Shown piece after piece: positions 45,801 to 59,000 of a stretch of DNA of 64,000 bases. The stretch is from Whitmania pigra (Eukaryota; Annelida; Clitellata; Hirudinida; Haemopidae), in NCBI GenBank assembly GCA_021613335.1, contig JAJTWR010000314.1:1539001-1603000 (forward strand), written 5' to 3'. Below the pieces are notes generated by a model, which worked only from the letters and a program-made list of their open reading frames with translations, was not told the origin of the DNA and ran no database searches. A program made the position numbers and the translations under genes. Numbering within the stretch: the stretch's first letter is position 1; each line of letters opens with the position of its first letter.

Positions 45801-48800
45801 TGATACCAGTGGTGATGATGATGATGATGATGATAATAATAATAATAATAATAATAATAATTATAATAATGCATTATCAGTGACAAAGATGGTCTGTTAA
45901 TCCTCTCCCCCAAGCAGAAGAACAACTTCTCCAAGTGGGTCAGGTCGAGTGAACTTTCACCTGACCCCAAGATGATCGTAAACATGTCCTGCTATAGCAT
46001 TAGACAGGTTAAGATGATCATCATGGTGGTGATAATAATGATGATGATAATGATTTTGATGCCGGCGATGATGGTGATGACGACGACGTGAATTAAGGTA
46101 AATAAAGAATTCAAGCAATTTGAGTGCAGGCTGATTAATGTGAGCATTTGTGACTCAGAGTTCACTTTCTGCAGATGACAAAAGGTGTTTTTGATGTTAG
46201 CTAGCCAGATTATGCATGGTAAATCCAAGGTAGTGATGATAACGTTGATGATGATGTAAATAGTCATGGTAATGATGATCACTAAATTGTCAAACATAAT
46301 TATGAGGATGATGATTGTGATTTATGGGGATCTTTGAATTCCAGAGATCATTGTCTCTGATGATTGATGATGGATGATGAGGATGATGATGATGATGATG
46401 ATGAGGATGTTCTTTAAACCACAGACAATCGTCTCTGACTGTTCCTTTGTGGCCTCTCTTGCCATTTCTGCCCAGTACGAAAGGCGATTCAACAGGAAAC
46501 TCATAAGCAAGTGAGTAGTGATCTTAGTAGTAGTTGTGATGATGCTGATGACAGTTTCGATAACTTTGACTGCAAACGTAAAATGCAGAAACGATAAGAA
46601 GATTATTTTGAATATCTCGCTAAATGAGAGATAAATATGGATTCTGTGGAGTTAATTATAATTGAATTTTTCACAACCGATGGTGTCAAATTAATCGCAT
46701 TCTTGTCTCTTTTTGTTCGAATTTAACTAATTGACTGGTTTCGATTCGTTTCTGTGGCTTTTGAGCGGCGCTCTCGAATTGTGTCTAAGTCAGTTTCATT
46801 GGAGAACTTTGAGATTAATCTCTCCAGAGTTCTTGAAAGGAATAATGAAAACATCCAGCTAATGTTGGAAACTTCGATGAAAACAATCACGGACATAAGG
46901 AAAATGTCCGTCGAATCGATTATTTTTAGGGGGGGATTTGCAGAGGCAATGGCTAATCTTGTTTCCGGGCTTAACAGCATGTTGACTGTCGTCATGAAAC
47001 AATTTTCAGAAACTATGGAAAAGTTTAGCATGGTTGTTCAAACCAAGGTTGAGAAACAAAAAGGTTGAGACTCTTGAAAATAAAATCTCTGAGACAGACA
47101 GACAGAGTGCTTTTATCAATAACTTAACATCAACTGACCTTAAAAAGCACATTCATTTTACAACTTATAACCCATGGTCTCATGGTGATCTGGTCTTTAA
47201 ATGAATATTTTTTATCAACCTCATTAGCATAATATACCCACAAAACAAGAATGGCGATCCTGTCTACAATCATTCTGGAAAATACATGATCAAGCTACAT
47301 ATCAATGGAGTCATCAGAAAGGTGAAGATGATGATTATGATGATGATGATGGTGGTTTTGGTGGTGATGGTGATGGTGATGGTTATGGTACTGGAGTGGA
47401 GATGATGTCATGATTATGATAATTAACGTAGGTCATCATCGACGACTTCCTTCCTATTGGTCGAGAGGGCGAACTGCTTTGCTCCTTTTCCATGAACAGG
47501 AACGAGTTGTGGGTGTCTCTTCTTGAGAAAGCCTACATGAAGGTCATGGGGGGTTACGACTTCCCTGGTTCAAATTCGGTGAGTGATGATGATTATGATG
47601 AAGAAACTCTAAGGCACTACTAAGTGAGCAACTACCTATCTCAAATTTTATTCAACCATCTAATAATTTCTATATCAGTTTCATTACAATCTAGTTCTTG
47701 TTTTCAGTTGTAATTTCAGTTACTGTCATGTCTCTGCATAATCACCATGAGTATGATGATGATCATCATAATCATCTTCTTATTCCAGAACATCGATCTC
47801 CACTCCCTCACTGGCTGGATTCCGGAGAGGATCTCCATGTCTTCCAAATCCATTCCGTTCGACGCCGACAAGCAGTTCCGCAAGATCCACGACCGCTTCC
47901 ATATGGGGCACTGCCTCATCACCATGGCAACCGGGGAGCTTCCGAAGGAGGAGGCTGACAGGGCCGGTCTCGTTCCCTCGCACGCCTATGCCATGCTGGA
48001 CGTCCAGGAGTTTCAGGTTGGAATGTTTGACTGGCTGGTAATAACCAGGTAATTGGTAATTAATCATGGTTAAGAAGGAATAATTAACTAATTATTGTGT
48101 AAGGATTCATTTGTAATTACTTTATTTTCTTGCACTTCTTTTGTTAGTCAGAAAATTAAAAATATTATACATTAAAAATGTTCTTGATTTAGAGCCTTAC
48201 CATTTTGTTTCACCATTTCAAACATCTCCCTTTAACATTAACCCAACATCATCATCATCATCCAGGGTAAGCGCCTTTTCCAACTCAAGAATCCTTGGAG
48301 TCACGTCAGATGGCGTGGAAACTTCTCCGAGCTCGACGTCAAAAACTGGACGCCGGACTTTTTGAAGAGGTTGAACTATGACCTCGAGAAGGCTGCCTCC
48401 AACGATGATGGTGATTTATTTTTCTCAACTTGATGGATGATTGCAATGGTGGTGATGATGATAATGATGAAAGTGATGTCAATATTGGTGACGGTACAAT
48501 ATCAATTGGTAAAATTACCTCGTCCTCACTTTTGCATGTTATTTCTTTTGTTGGCAGGAATATTTTGGATCGATTACGACTCACTGAGACACTTTTTCGA
48601 CGTCATCTACATCAACTGGAATCCCGATATATTTGCATATACCAGTTGTCTGCACCAGTGAGAGTTGAAATAAATCAAACTTAATTTACGGTCATCATCA
48701 TCATAATCGACAAAATCATAGTAATCACAATAATCATCGGCATTATGAACATCGCCTTAATCATCAATAATATTACCATATTCATCAACATCATCATCAT

Positions 48801-50529
48801 CTCACCTTCAACAGCACCTGGAGTGCAAAGGATGGACCGAAAAAGGACACGTACAACATGGGCGAGAACCCCCAGTACAAACTCGAAGTTCCCTGTGGCA
48901 ATCAACAGGCAGGGGTCTGGATATTGCTGTCCAGACACATAACAGACAAGGTAGAGCTTGTTATGATGATGATCATTGTTGTCATTCTTGTTATTATCTT
49001 TTTTTTTGTTTGCTTACTTATGTTAAAGTTATAAAGTTCATGTTATTCAAGATGCAAGATTGTGGTTGTGTTATGTTTGCATCTGAATGTAACAAAAATA
49101 AATAAATAAATATTTATCCAAATAAAACTTGTTTAGACTGGTCTGATTTTTTATTTTAAACAATTAATTTTTCTTTTTAAATTTCCATTTCAAAAGGATG
49201 ACTTTGCAGACAATAAAGAGTTCATAACAGTGTTTGTATACAAGACCAATGGCAAAAGGGTGTACTACGGGAGTGAGTGAATTGCAAAGTTGATTCAAAG
49301 TTTTTCTTACTCTTCAAGATTAGCAAAATGTCTACCCTAATCACAAGCATAATGCACTCTTTAAATTATTTATTTATTTATTTGTTTAAAATGTCAATTC
49401 AATTATTCGTCTGGTCTCTTTTGCAGACGAGCCTCCCCCTTTCAAGGATGGGGTGAAGATAAACAGCCCCCACTACCTCTGCACCCTTAAGGCAGGGCCT
49501 GGGAATGAAACATTCACCCTGGTGGTGTCCCAGTATGAGAAGAGCAACACCATCAACTACACCCTGAGAATCTACGCAACTACAAAGTTTAAGATGACAA
49601 AACTCGAGCCTCCTAATAAATTCAAGAAGGAGGTCAGGAATTATTTTAAATGTGTTGTGATGTGTACAAGATATGCAGCAGATTCAGGGAATTTTATTTC
49701 TTTAGTTTGATTAATATAAAATTACTACATGAGCAAAATGTCTTGATTGTTTTAGTTAACCTTGGCTGCTAATTCGTTCTTATTAAGTGTCATCTCAATA
49801 TGAATAAACGAGTTAAAGTGGCCATGCCTACTTACTGGTCAGTCCTCATGGTGACCTGATTTTTATTTAGGTCACGGGTGAATGGAAAGGTCGCACAGCC
49901 GGAGGCTGTAGGAACAACGATACTTATCACAACAACCCTCGATACGAACTAAGGATTGACAACAAGCTTACCATCAATCACATCTTGATTGAACTCAAGG
50001 CTCCAAGGTAGCCATCTTTTTAATAACAAAGCGCAGTTAGTAGTTTCCGATGCGTCAGCGTGTTGGAAGCTTCGATCAAGTGATTAAAAATTATTATTTG
50101 CCTTTTATTTTAGTGCTTTCAATGTGGGATTTGAGATTGAAAAGCTAAATGATTTACCACCTGAAGATCCAAATCATTTTGGAAGAAAGTCATCTGGGGA
50201 CTTTAGGTTTCAAGATTTTTAATTGAAAAATTATTTGGAAGCCTTAAAATCAAATAAAATTTTTGATTAATATAAATACATTCCCATTTTAGGAATAAAG
50301 TCAGTTTAATAAGATAGATATAATAATACGTGCCATTAAAATGATGTTGAATTTTCACTTTACCATTTAATTACCAACCAGGCGAGGCTTCTGCTACTTG
50401 GAGCTAGAAAATGTGTGTGGAGGAGCGTACGTCATTCAGCCATCCACTTATCTTTCTTGCCAGGAAGGGCCATTTTTCTTGTCTGCATCCAGCAACTCCC
50501 AAATTTCTCTAAAACGTTATTCCGCATAA
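42830..50529 (+). CDS. CAPN7: Calpain-7 (PalB-type cysteine protease)
   Basis: Calpain-7 is the PalB-type calpain that binds ESCRT-III through MIT domains. Twenty exons: 42830-42928, 43047-43146, 43245-43270, 43677-43787, 44062-44129, 44625-44831, 45089-45181, 45881-46007, 46425-46510, 47228-47321, 47432-47578, 47789-48016, 48266-48410, 48558-48657, 48815-48950, 49197-49272, 49427-49632, 49871-50007, 50114-50206, 50382-50529. They total 2427 nt and 808 aa (human 813). Two MIT domains (about 1-75 and 78-140), a Gly-rich linker, then the protease core with catalytic Cys in [12 protein letters not shown], His in PSHAYAMLD and Asn in LKNPWSH. Two C2-like beta-sandwich domains follow ([23 protein letters not shown]...NNPRYEL). 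All catalytic residues are present. The 26-nt exon 43245-43270 is the least certain but is needed to keep frame. The introns hold a SINE and a LINE-like ORF fragment. Confidence 0.94.
45345..45650 (+). mobile_element. Dimeric tRNA-derived SINE in CAPN7 intron
   Basis: Unit 1 has a tRNA A box (TGGCCGAATGG, 45356-45366) and a B box (GTGTTCGAAACC, 45413-45424) at tRNA spacing. It then runs into AAGTGCCCTTGGGAAGGAGC and GCTATATAAAT. Unit 2 (from about 45471) repeats the plan with weaker boxes (TTGCGTTCACAACC at 45556-45569) and a matching end (CACCCCTTGGATGTGGAGC, CTATACAAATAAA). It closes in an (ATT)n tail at about 45617-45645. The head most resembles a Leu/Ser-type tRNA. Another (ATT)n tract precedes it, so it may have landed in or next to an older tail. 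Confidence 0.8.
45811..45870. repeat. (GAT)n(AAT)n microsatellite
   Basis: Contiguous GAT then AAT triplets directly precede the CAPN7 acceptor at 45880. Confidence 0.9.
46754..47200 (+). mobile_element. Possible LINE ORF1-like remnant in CAPN7 intron
   Basis: An open frame at 46754-47068 gives a coiled-coil-like product ([20 protein letters not shown], later [15 protein letters not shown]). After its stop, the next frame continues in the same style ([20 protein letters not shown], to about 47200). A charged coiled coil broken by one frameshift, sitting inside an intron, fits a decayed retrotransposon ORF1. It could also be an exapted or chance ORF. There is no splice-site or domain proof. 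Confidence 0.35.
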
Positions 50530-51073
50530 ACACTTCATCATCTTGTCATTCTAAAAACATTTGTGGTTTTAAAAATTATGCTCGTTTGGTTTTACTTTGC
50601 AACACGAGTCACGAATCGACGACAAGCATGATTATTTTGTGTCGTTACTGGTAGGGTTCGTTACGCTCCGGGTCCTTTCGTACTCTTAATCGCCGATATA
50701 AGTATGGAAGACGAAATTTCGGAACTGGCAGTAAGATTTCACACATAAATAAAAAGTTGTTAATATCAACGTCAGAGGTTTTAGAAGGTTTAGCAAAATC
50801 TGTCCGGCTTGAGTCCGCCGTAGCAGAAACTACTTTCTGAGTAAAATAAATAATGATTAAAAATAACACATTTAAATTTATTGCACAATAATAAAGCAGT
50901 TCTTGAATATAAAGCGATGCAGGGAATTTTTTAGTGGTTTTGGTTCAGTTTGTTGACTGAAATGGGTTCGCAGGTGGTGAATGCAATCGCGAAGGTCTTG
51001 CGGTCAATCTAGAGTAATTTAGTAATTTAGCATTGAGTCGCTTTCGGTTTTTATTTGAAGATAAACAAAAACA
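50530..51073. other. Intergenic region between CAPN7 and OPA1
   Basis: CAPN7 3' UTR and OPA1 5' flank. It contains a 16-codon upstream ORF at 50962-51012 on the plus strand and a 74-codon minus-strand open frame (50645-50869) without recognisable similarity. Confidence 0.5.
50962..51012 (+). promoter_or_regulatory. Possible upstream ORF in the OPA1 5' leader
   Basis: ATG at 50962 opens a 16-codon frame (MGSQVVNAIAKVLRSI) ending in TAG, 61 bases before the OPA1 start codon. If the OPA1 leader begins upstream of it, this uORF could lower translation. The transcript start is not known. Confidence 0.3.
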
Positions 51074-52996
51074 ATGATTATCAACTTCAAGCCCCCGACA
51101 AAGTACGTCAATTCTTAAATGACTATCTTATGCATGATGTAATGGTTATTTAAGGCATGATCAGCATTAGATGTAGAGTAAAATTCAGGTTAAATCGTTT
51201 TAACATCGGTTTTAAATAGCTTTTTACCAGAGCTTCCAATTTTGATTAAAGTGTATTTCACTTGAAAAGTGGTTTTTCCTGTTACTTTTTGTCAAATGGT
51301 GATGAATTCCGGTATAAATGTGCGATCAAACATTTTGTATTTTTATGTTTTACCACAGCAAACAATTATTTCTCCAAACCTTGAGACAGCCTAAAATTGT
51401 AAAGAATTTGACCTCTAGGAACATTACCTTCTGTACATCTAGGCATATTTGTTATCCTCCATTTCATAGAGTTTGCAGGACACCTCTTTATGCAAGGCAT
51501 TTGGCTACTAAATCTTGTCTTCAAATGAATAGAAATCATTTTCGACCATTGAACAAATCTTGGATCTTTCACAAATCTCCTATCCTCCTTCCAATAAACT
51601 CTCCAAGCCACATGCCCGTGGCTCATATAGGGGGCCTCATAGCCTCTGCACTGGCAAGACTGGCCAAGATAAGGTACCTCTTTCTTATGGGGACAGCTGC
51701 TGGGGGAGCTTCGGCCTATCAGGTTGATTGGTGTTTTGAATGTTGGTCGAAGTCATTATTGTATCATTAATAACTTGATTTTGTTTTCCTGACATTAACT
51801 CATTCATCATCTGTGATGTCATTATAACGAGATGTCACATATTGTCCTTTTTGCCAGACGTATGAATCCTGGAAAGCTAAGTTGCCAGACTTCAGCTGGA
51901 CTAAGGAATATGTGCCTAGTTGGGAGCAGATTGAAGACTACAAGCAGAGCATGATTGAATACTCAAAGTCCATCAATTTACCTGAGTTTCCAGATTTTAG
52001 TGTATGCCTTTTGATTAACATTACTATGGAAATTAATTGATCTAATTACCATGCAATCAATATTCATTACTATGGTTTGATCCAATCGATGCCAGGAATA
52101 TGTCCCGAGGGAGTTTCCCCGTTTAGCATCTGCCCGAGAGTGGCTGAACGAAAAAATTGCTGCAAAGCCAATTCCAGACGGTTGGTCGTATTCCTCATTG
52201 TCTGTGCCCCAAAAACATTTTTCTTAAAATAGGCTTGATTTTTGAAAATAAATCCATTGATTCTTAAGTAAAGTATCATTCTTCTTATTGTAAACTTTTG
52301 TCAATGAAGATGCTTGTTTATTTTTAGATTTGTATAGTTTATCTAGGTCATTAATTGACCTGATTTCAGAGACTGGTTCCTCGCTGAATGCCAAAAATCA
52401 ACAATCTCTCAGAGAGGACCAGTCAGTCATGCTGGCTGCATTTCAGGTTTTTGTTTTAATGGGATAGCCCATGCTCATTAATAATTAATTATTAATTATA
52501 ATTAATGTGTTAGCATCGTTAACATATAACTTATGCATGTTATGATTATTTAAATTCTTTTTTGTATGTCTGTTTAATCTCCAGAAGCAGCAGGAACATT
52601 TGAAGACAGAGGAGTTGCAGAATCAGATTTTGTCTCAGCAGGTGATCATAAAGTGCTACAAAAACTTACAAAAATTAATCTTGATTTTATGTCTGTGGAA
52701 ATGCTGTCATTATTTTAATTGTCAAACCAACTTTTATTTATTTTGTTATAAATTTATTTATTCCATTATTTTTTTATTAAAACTACAACTATTTGTCCAG
52801 AATTTGCTTCTCAATAAAATTTAATTCTTTCCATCTCTTAGAGCCACTTCCAGAATGAGATTGAAAGACTGAAGAAGGAGAACAGGGAGCTGAGGAAGTC
52901 TCTCATCTTGAGGATGGAAAAACCTGTTAAGAAGAGGAGGATCAAGGTGACATATGTTCGATGATAATGAGGGTGATGGTGATAATGATGATGGTG

Positions 52997-53031
<35 letters not shown>

Positions 53032-56000
53032 AATGATGATGATGACGATGATGTAGTAGTGGTCTTAATGATGATGCTGATATTGCGGTTGTGTTAATGA
53101 CGATGATTATGTTGTGGTTGTATTCATTCAATTACGAATATCGGTGCAATTACCTTTGCCAACCATAGTTCTGTTCATTTACAACTTTCATCATTTGCAT
53201 CTTTCTGCACCAACAATTCCAGAGGTCGCTCATCGACATGTACTCTGAAGTTCTCGACGAACTGGCAGAATTCAACAAAGGCTTCAGCGGTCTGACCTTT
53301 GAGAAGGGCTACAGTGCCCAGGACCAGCTGCCGAGGGTCATCGTCGTCGGCGACCAGAGTGCCGGGAAAACCAGCGTCCTTGAGATGATCGTGCAGGCCC
53401 GGATTTTTCCAAGGTAGGTGGATGCCTGCAAGCATGGCCCTGAAAAAACTTGCACCTTTTAGACTTACTTCATGTTCTTCCATTTTAAAGGTTTTTGATC
53501 ACTTAATGACATTAATTACTTAACGAATAAATAAATAAATAATAAAAACCCTGAATTTTGAGCAGAGGGTCTGGGGAGATGATGACCCGATCGCCGGTCA
53601 AGGTCACTCTGAGTGAGGGTCCCTACCACGTGGCAAAGTTCAAGGACAGTAATAAGGAGTATGACCTCACCAAGGAATCTGAGGTGGGAAATAATAATTA
53701 AAATATTTGTTTTTTAATTAAAAATACTTAGTTTTAATTGTTGAGTAATTGTTAAAGAGTAAACTTTATGTGAAATATTATTATTGTTGATTTATTATTT
53801 ATTTATTTATTTATTTATTATTCAGCTTGAAGCTCTGAGGAAGGAGATAGAGTTGAGAATGAAGTTGAGCGTCGGTGACGGACAGACGGTCAGCAACGAG
53901 GTTGGGATTTCATTCTGAACGTTCGTGTCATTCATTAATTATTACGCTTTGCATAATTATTGTTATGAATACATTACAATAATTAGTTAGCCAATTGATT
54001 AAGTTCTGCTAAATGTTGTTGCCTGTTGATGTAATTTAGTGCTATTGTTGTTGTGCCTCGTTGTAGACAATCTCACTCACAGTCAAAGGCCCCGGTCTCC
54101 ACCGGATTGTACTCGTTGACCTGCCAGGCATTATTAGTGTAGGTGTTTTGTTAATGTTTGCCTGACTCAGTAAGTGAATTTATTCATTGTGATACATGAT
54201 TAATCTGCATAATTAATTAATTAAAGGAAAGACAGAAATTAGTATGGTTTCAGTTTCTTCTGACATGGTGTCATATAACGTGCTGTATAGTTTGATGTGT
54301 TCCAGTTTGATGGCAACCATCAGCGTTGATTAATTTATGATTCTCGTATTTATCTGTGTATTATGTATCGGCATCACCGTTGTATGCAACAGCATCAACA
54401 TCGTTTCATTTATAGAGCACATATAACATACGGCAGCATACGCATAGTTTCTTTGTTACAGACGGTCACGACTGGAATGGCTTTGGACACAAGAACGAAG
54501 ATCAGGGAGATGTGCAAAAGCCACATGGAGAACCCGAATGCCATCATCCTGTGCATCCAAGGTTGTCGTCGGCAACGAATTTTCTAATAAGTTTCATAAC
54601 AGATGTGTATGATAGATTTACAACTGCATTGGTATCACTTGATGGTCGATCAGCATTTATGTTATTAAGTTGTTATGTTAAAGCATTTGCAGGTGGTATC
54701 GTTTTTATTTTGTTTATTGGCAACAGACGGATCTTTGGATGCCGAGAGAAGCAACGTCACCGATCTCGTCAGCTCCATGGATCCTTCGGGCAAAAGGACC
54801 ATCTTTGTTTTGACGAAAGTCGACGTTGCCGAAAACAACAAGTACAGTCCTGATAGGGTAAGGTTGTCTGCGATGGTTGATGGTCTGATGTCATCTTGTG
54901 GGATGTTGCAGTGTAATTGTTATTATATTACTTGTTATGATATTAATTGTTGTTATAATAATGTTGCTCTCTTGTCATTAATGTTGATATTTAAATGTTA
55001 TCAATGGCATATTGTTGATAATGTGAAGGCATGCGTATTGAATTTAGTAACTGTCGTTGTAATGATATGAGATTTTAGATGTTTAATGATTGCAAACATA
55101 TGTCATTTCTGAGTTTACAAACATTCCCTTGTTGCTAAATTTAGATCAAGAAGATTCTCGAAGGCAAGCTGTTTCCCATGAAGGCTCTCGGATATTTCGC
55201 TGTCGTTACTGGGAAAGGTTGAAGTTATTGATTATTAATTGACTATTAATGTCAACTAAATTTTACCATTAGTAAGTAATTTATTAGTTAATAGTAATTT
55301 ATTATTATTATTATTATAATTAAGGATGGCTGTAATTGTTAAAAAGCTTCTGTTTTTTATAAAAGTTGCACCGATTTTTATCTATTATCATGTTGCTATT
55401 GTTTAGCTTTGTTTGTCATTGTTTGATGTTATTTATTGTTGTTGTTATTGTTTGTTGTTGTTGCAGGCAACTCCGAGGACAGCATCAGGGACATCAAGAA
55501 ATACGAAGCAGATTTCTTCAAGTCATCCAAACTGCTCAAGTAATTTAAATATTAAAATTTACAAGCTGCTCAAGTTATTTGAATATTATAATTGACAACG
55601 GACAATTGGTGCTCATGGTTATTAATTTCTGGCAATCACCCCCAAAAGGGATGGAGTGTTGTGGCCGCACCAATTGACCACAGACAACCTGAGTGTTGCA
55701 GTTTCCAAGTGCTTCTGGAAGATGGTGAGGGAATCAATCGATCAACAGGCAGACGCATTTAAAGGTCAGTTTCTTGTCGTATTTGTGTGTTGCGTGCGGT
55801 TGAGGCAGGTGATGGAAATGGTGACTGGGGAGGTGATCCTAAAAATGGTGGGTGAGAATTGTTGTTGTTGCTGATGATTTGTTGAAAAATTATATGAATA
55901 GTTTGGGTTGTTGTTGTTGTTGAGGTTCAGAATTTACCTCGATTCAACTTTACAACAAGAAATTTTAGTGAAATTGTTAGATATATATATATATATATAT

Positions 56001-59000
56001 ATCAATGCATATATCAGAATATATTCTGATGCATTTTCTCTTTCACCATTCGTTCAGCAACAAGGTTCAATCTCGAGACCGAGTGGAGGAACACATTCCC
56101 CAAAAGCAGAGAACTGATCAGGGTGAGTAGGAGCCAATCATGATGATTTAAGATTTCATTATTTTTATTTTTTTTTTTTTTATTTGAAAAAAAATCAGCA
56201 CGGGCCAACGGCCCCTCGCCGAAACCGAAAACAAAACAAAAACCAGTGCACCAACCCCTCAATCTAAATTGTAAATTCTATTAACAAAAAAACCGTCCAA
56301 GTTTCTCTTAAACTCATCCACATCCCTTGACATTACAACCTCCTGTGGCAAACTATTCCATTCCTGGACCACTCTGTTGCAAAAATAAAACTTTCTGCAA
56401 TCTTTGTGGGCCAGTCTTGTCATCAGTTTTCTTTCATGTCCTCTGGTCTTGGAATATGTGCAGACAGAAAGGGAAGGACAAACTAAATCTCTCTATTCTA
56501 ATTAATTAGTTAATTAATTAATAATTCATGCTAATGGGCTTGGGCATCGTGATGTTTATTCAGGAAGAACTGTTCAAGGAGGCTCGAAGTGAAATTCTTG
56601 ATCAGGTCATCAACCTTTCGCAGATCCCTGCTCAACATTGGTGAGGATGACTATTATGATGATGATGATGATGATGATGATGGGGATGGTGATGATGATG
56701 ATGAGGGTAGTGGTTATGGTGGATTACCATGTCATTTATTGGTTCAAAATTCTGGACTGCTTAATGAATTAATTATTAATGAATTCAAATTACAATTCCT
56801 TCTACTTGCTTCTGTTAATTCTGGTGATGTTATCATTTGATTGGAAATTCTATTCTGTTTACATTTTACAGGGAGGCAATATTCAAAAGGAATCTGTGGA
56901 CAAAATTTTCGGATGACATCTTCAACAACATCTACCTACCTGCATCATCAGCTGAATGTCCTGGGTGGGTACAGACGACAGTGATGATGATGATGATGAT
57001 GATGCTTAATGATTGATTGATTGCATCAACTTTCAGAGCATTCAATACAACCATTGACATCAAGTTGAGGAATTGGGCTGAAAAGACCCTGCCACACCTC
57101 TGTGTCCAGGTGGGTGTTTGCATTGAGGAAAATTGATTGTGATTGTGATCTGCTTCCTTGAATTGTGGCAGAGTGTGGCTAAATATGGCAGAATGGAGAT
57201 TGGCAAATACTTAATTGAAACATCACCAGCAAAAATCGACGTGGTCAATGCTTTTCACAATCAAAAACGTTATTTTTAAATCTGTGGCATCCAGATTGGA
57301 CAGTCCACCATCCAATCAGAATTCCAGAAGCTGTTGCTCTCTGATGTCGGCTCTGATCCTGTATTGGACGGCCTTAAGATAGAGGTCAGCAAGCACAAGC
57401 ACCAGTGGGACTCAAAGGCAGAAGAGAGTCTGGTTGGTTGTGGGAGTTAATAAATAAATGTGAATGTTTATTAATTGATTTCCATGGCAGCTCTTCTTTA
57501 TTCATCGTTATCAACATCATCACCTTAATCATCACCATCATCATCGTCATCACCACAATGGTCACCACTTTTACCTTAGAGGCTCATCCAGCATAGTACC
57601 CTGAGCGACACAAACATGGAGGAAAAAGCCCAGTGGGACAGTGCCATCAAGTTCATGGAGACGGTCGTCAAGGAGAAGTTGAGACAAGGTTGGGAGATGA
57701 TTACTTTGAGGTTCATTGAGGTCATTTTGAATATTATGTACTTCTTTTAGGCATAGTTTTTTTACAGATTGATGCATGTTATTAATAATTAATGTCATAA
57801 TTGTTAATTTATTATTATTAATATTATTATCACCTTAGTAGATTACGATAATAGCTACCTTAGTTGGTATGTTATTATAAATTAATAACTAACGTCGTAA
57901 TTCTTAATTTATTATCATCAACTGTTAACGTGTTGCCTAATAACAGCCGAGGAGAACTTCTCAAAGCTCCTTGGACCTGGCAGGAGGGAGATGTGGACGA
58001 ATTGGAAGAGTAGAACGCCCGAGCAGATCAACAGAAGGCAAACTCTCAGGGAGCTAGAAAAGCTCATCCATGGGAAAGTAAATTGCCATAAGATATTAAT
58101 ATATGCATGGCTTGGTGCTTAGGTCAATAAATTAGCATAATGCATGCAAAAGTGCAATGTAGTTATTAGTATTATAAGCACTAGTTTGTGTGGCTTCTTT
58201 GGAAGGTACATCTTATCAGGCATCGCACCAATTGCATCAGCTGTTGAAGAATGCATTTAAAATTCTCAACAATATGAAAAAACAATTATTTATTTTAAAC
58301 ACAATGGAGCACAAGGAATGAAAGCCCGATATTATTTATTAGTTGAGGCACAATCTGCTTTTTGGTTAAAATTAAACTTTGACCTACTTGAACTTGTCAC
58401 ATACTTTGGCCAACATCAATCTTTTGTTGCAAATGGTACCTGTAGCTGAGACATGCTACTACAATTTGATGGCGTAAATTATTGTACTACTATTTATAGC
58501 AAGATTGTAACATCAGAGTTGTTCTTGAAAATTCCATCAGAAAAGTCAAGGCCTGTTGGGCAAGGATGAGTTGACGGCCGTCAGAAAAAACCTGGAGACA
58601 CAGTCTGTCATTGTTGACGACGATTTTGTGAGTTTAGCTGTTGATGAAAGATGACAGATTTGGTTTGCTTTTGCTACCAGTAGTCGTCCATAATCTTGTC
58701 TTAAGTTAAAGCAAAATATGACGATGATAGAAATAAACTCATAAACGTGCAAATTATGATCACAAAATTATATTTTACGACTTTTGACAATGCGAGTGTG
58801 ATTTAAAATTGTATCTCGACATCAGATCCAGGAAACTTGGCAACACCTCCACAAGCTGGCGTCGCTGAAGAAGACTTTATCCCTCACCAATGAGTGCCGA
58901 AAAGGATTCTACTATTACAGAAAGGGATACGCAGAGGACGAGGCATGAGTCTTTCTAGTTATAATGAACAGTTTGAGCAAAAGAAAATGAGAATTAATAA

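Noticed and set aside
50645..50869. Minus-strand 74-codon ORF between CAPN7 and OPA1
   Set aside because: There is an acceptor-like site inside and a basic C-terminus, but no upstream partner exon or family similarity could be found. Kept only as an open possibility.
52838..53131. Minus-strand His-rich 97-codon ORF
   Set aside because: It is the (GAT)n repeat read in reverse, overlapping an OPA1 coding exon.
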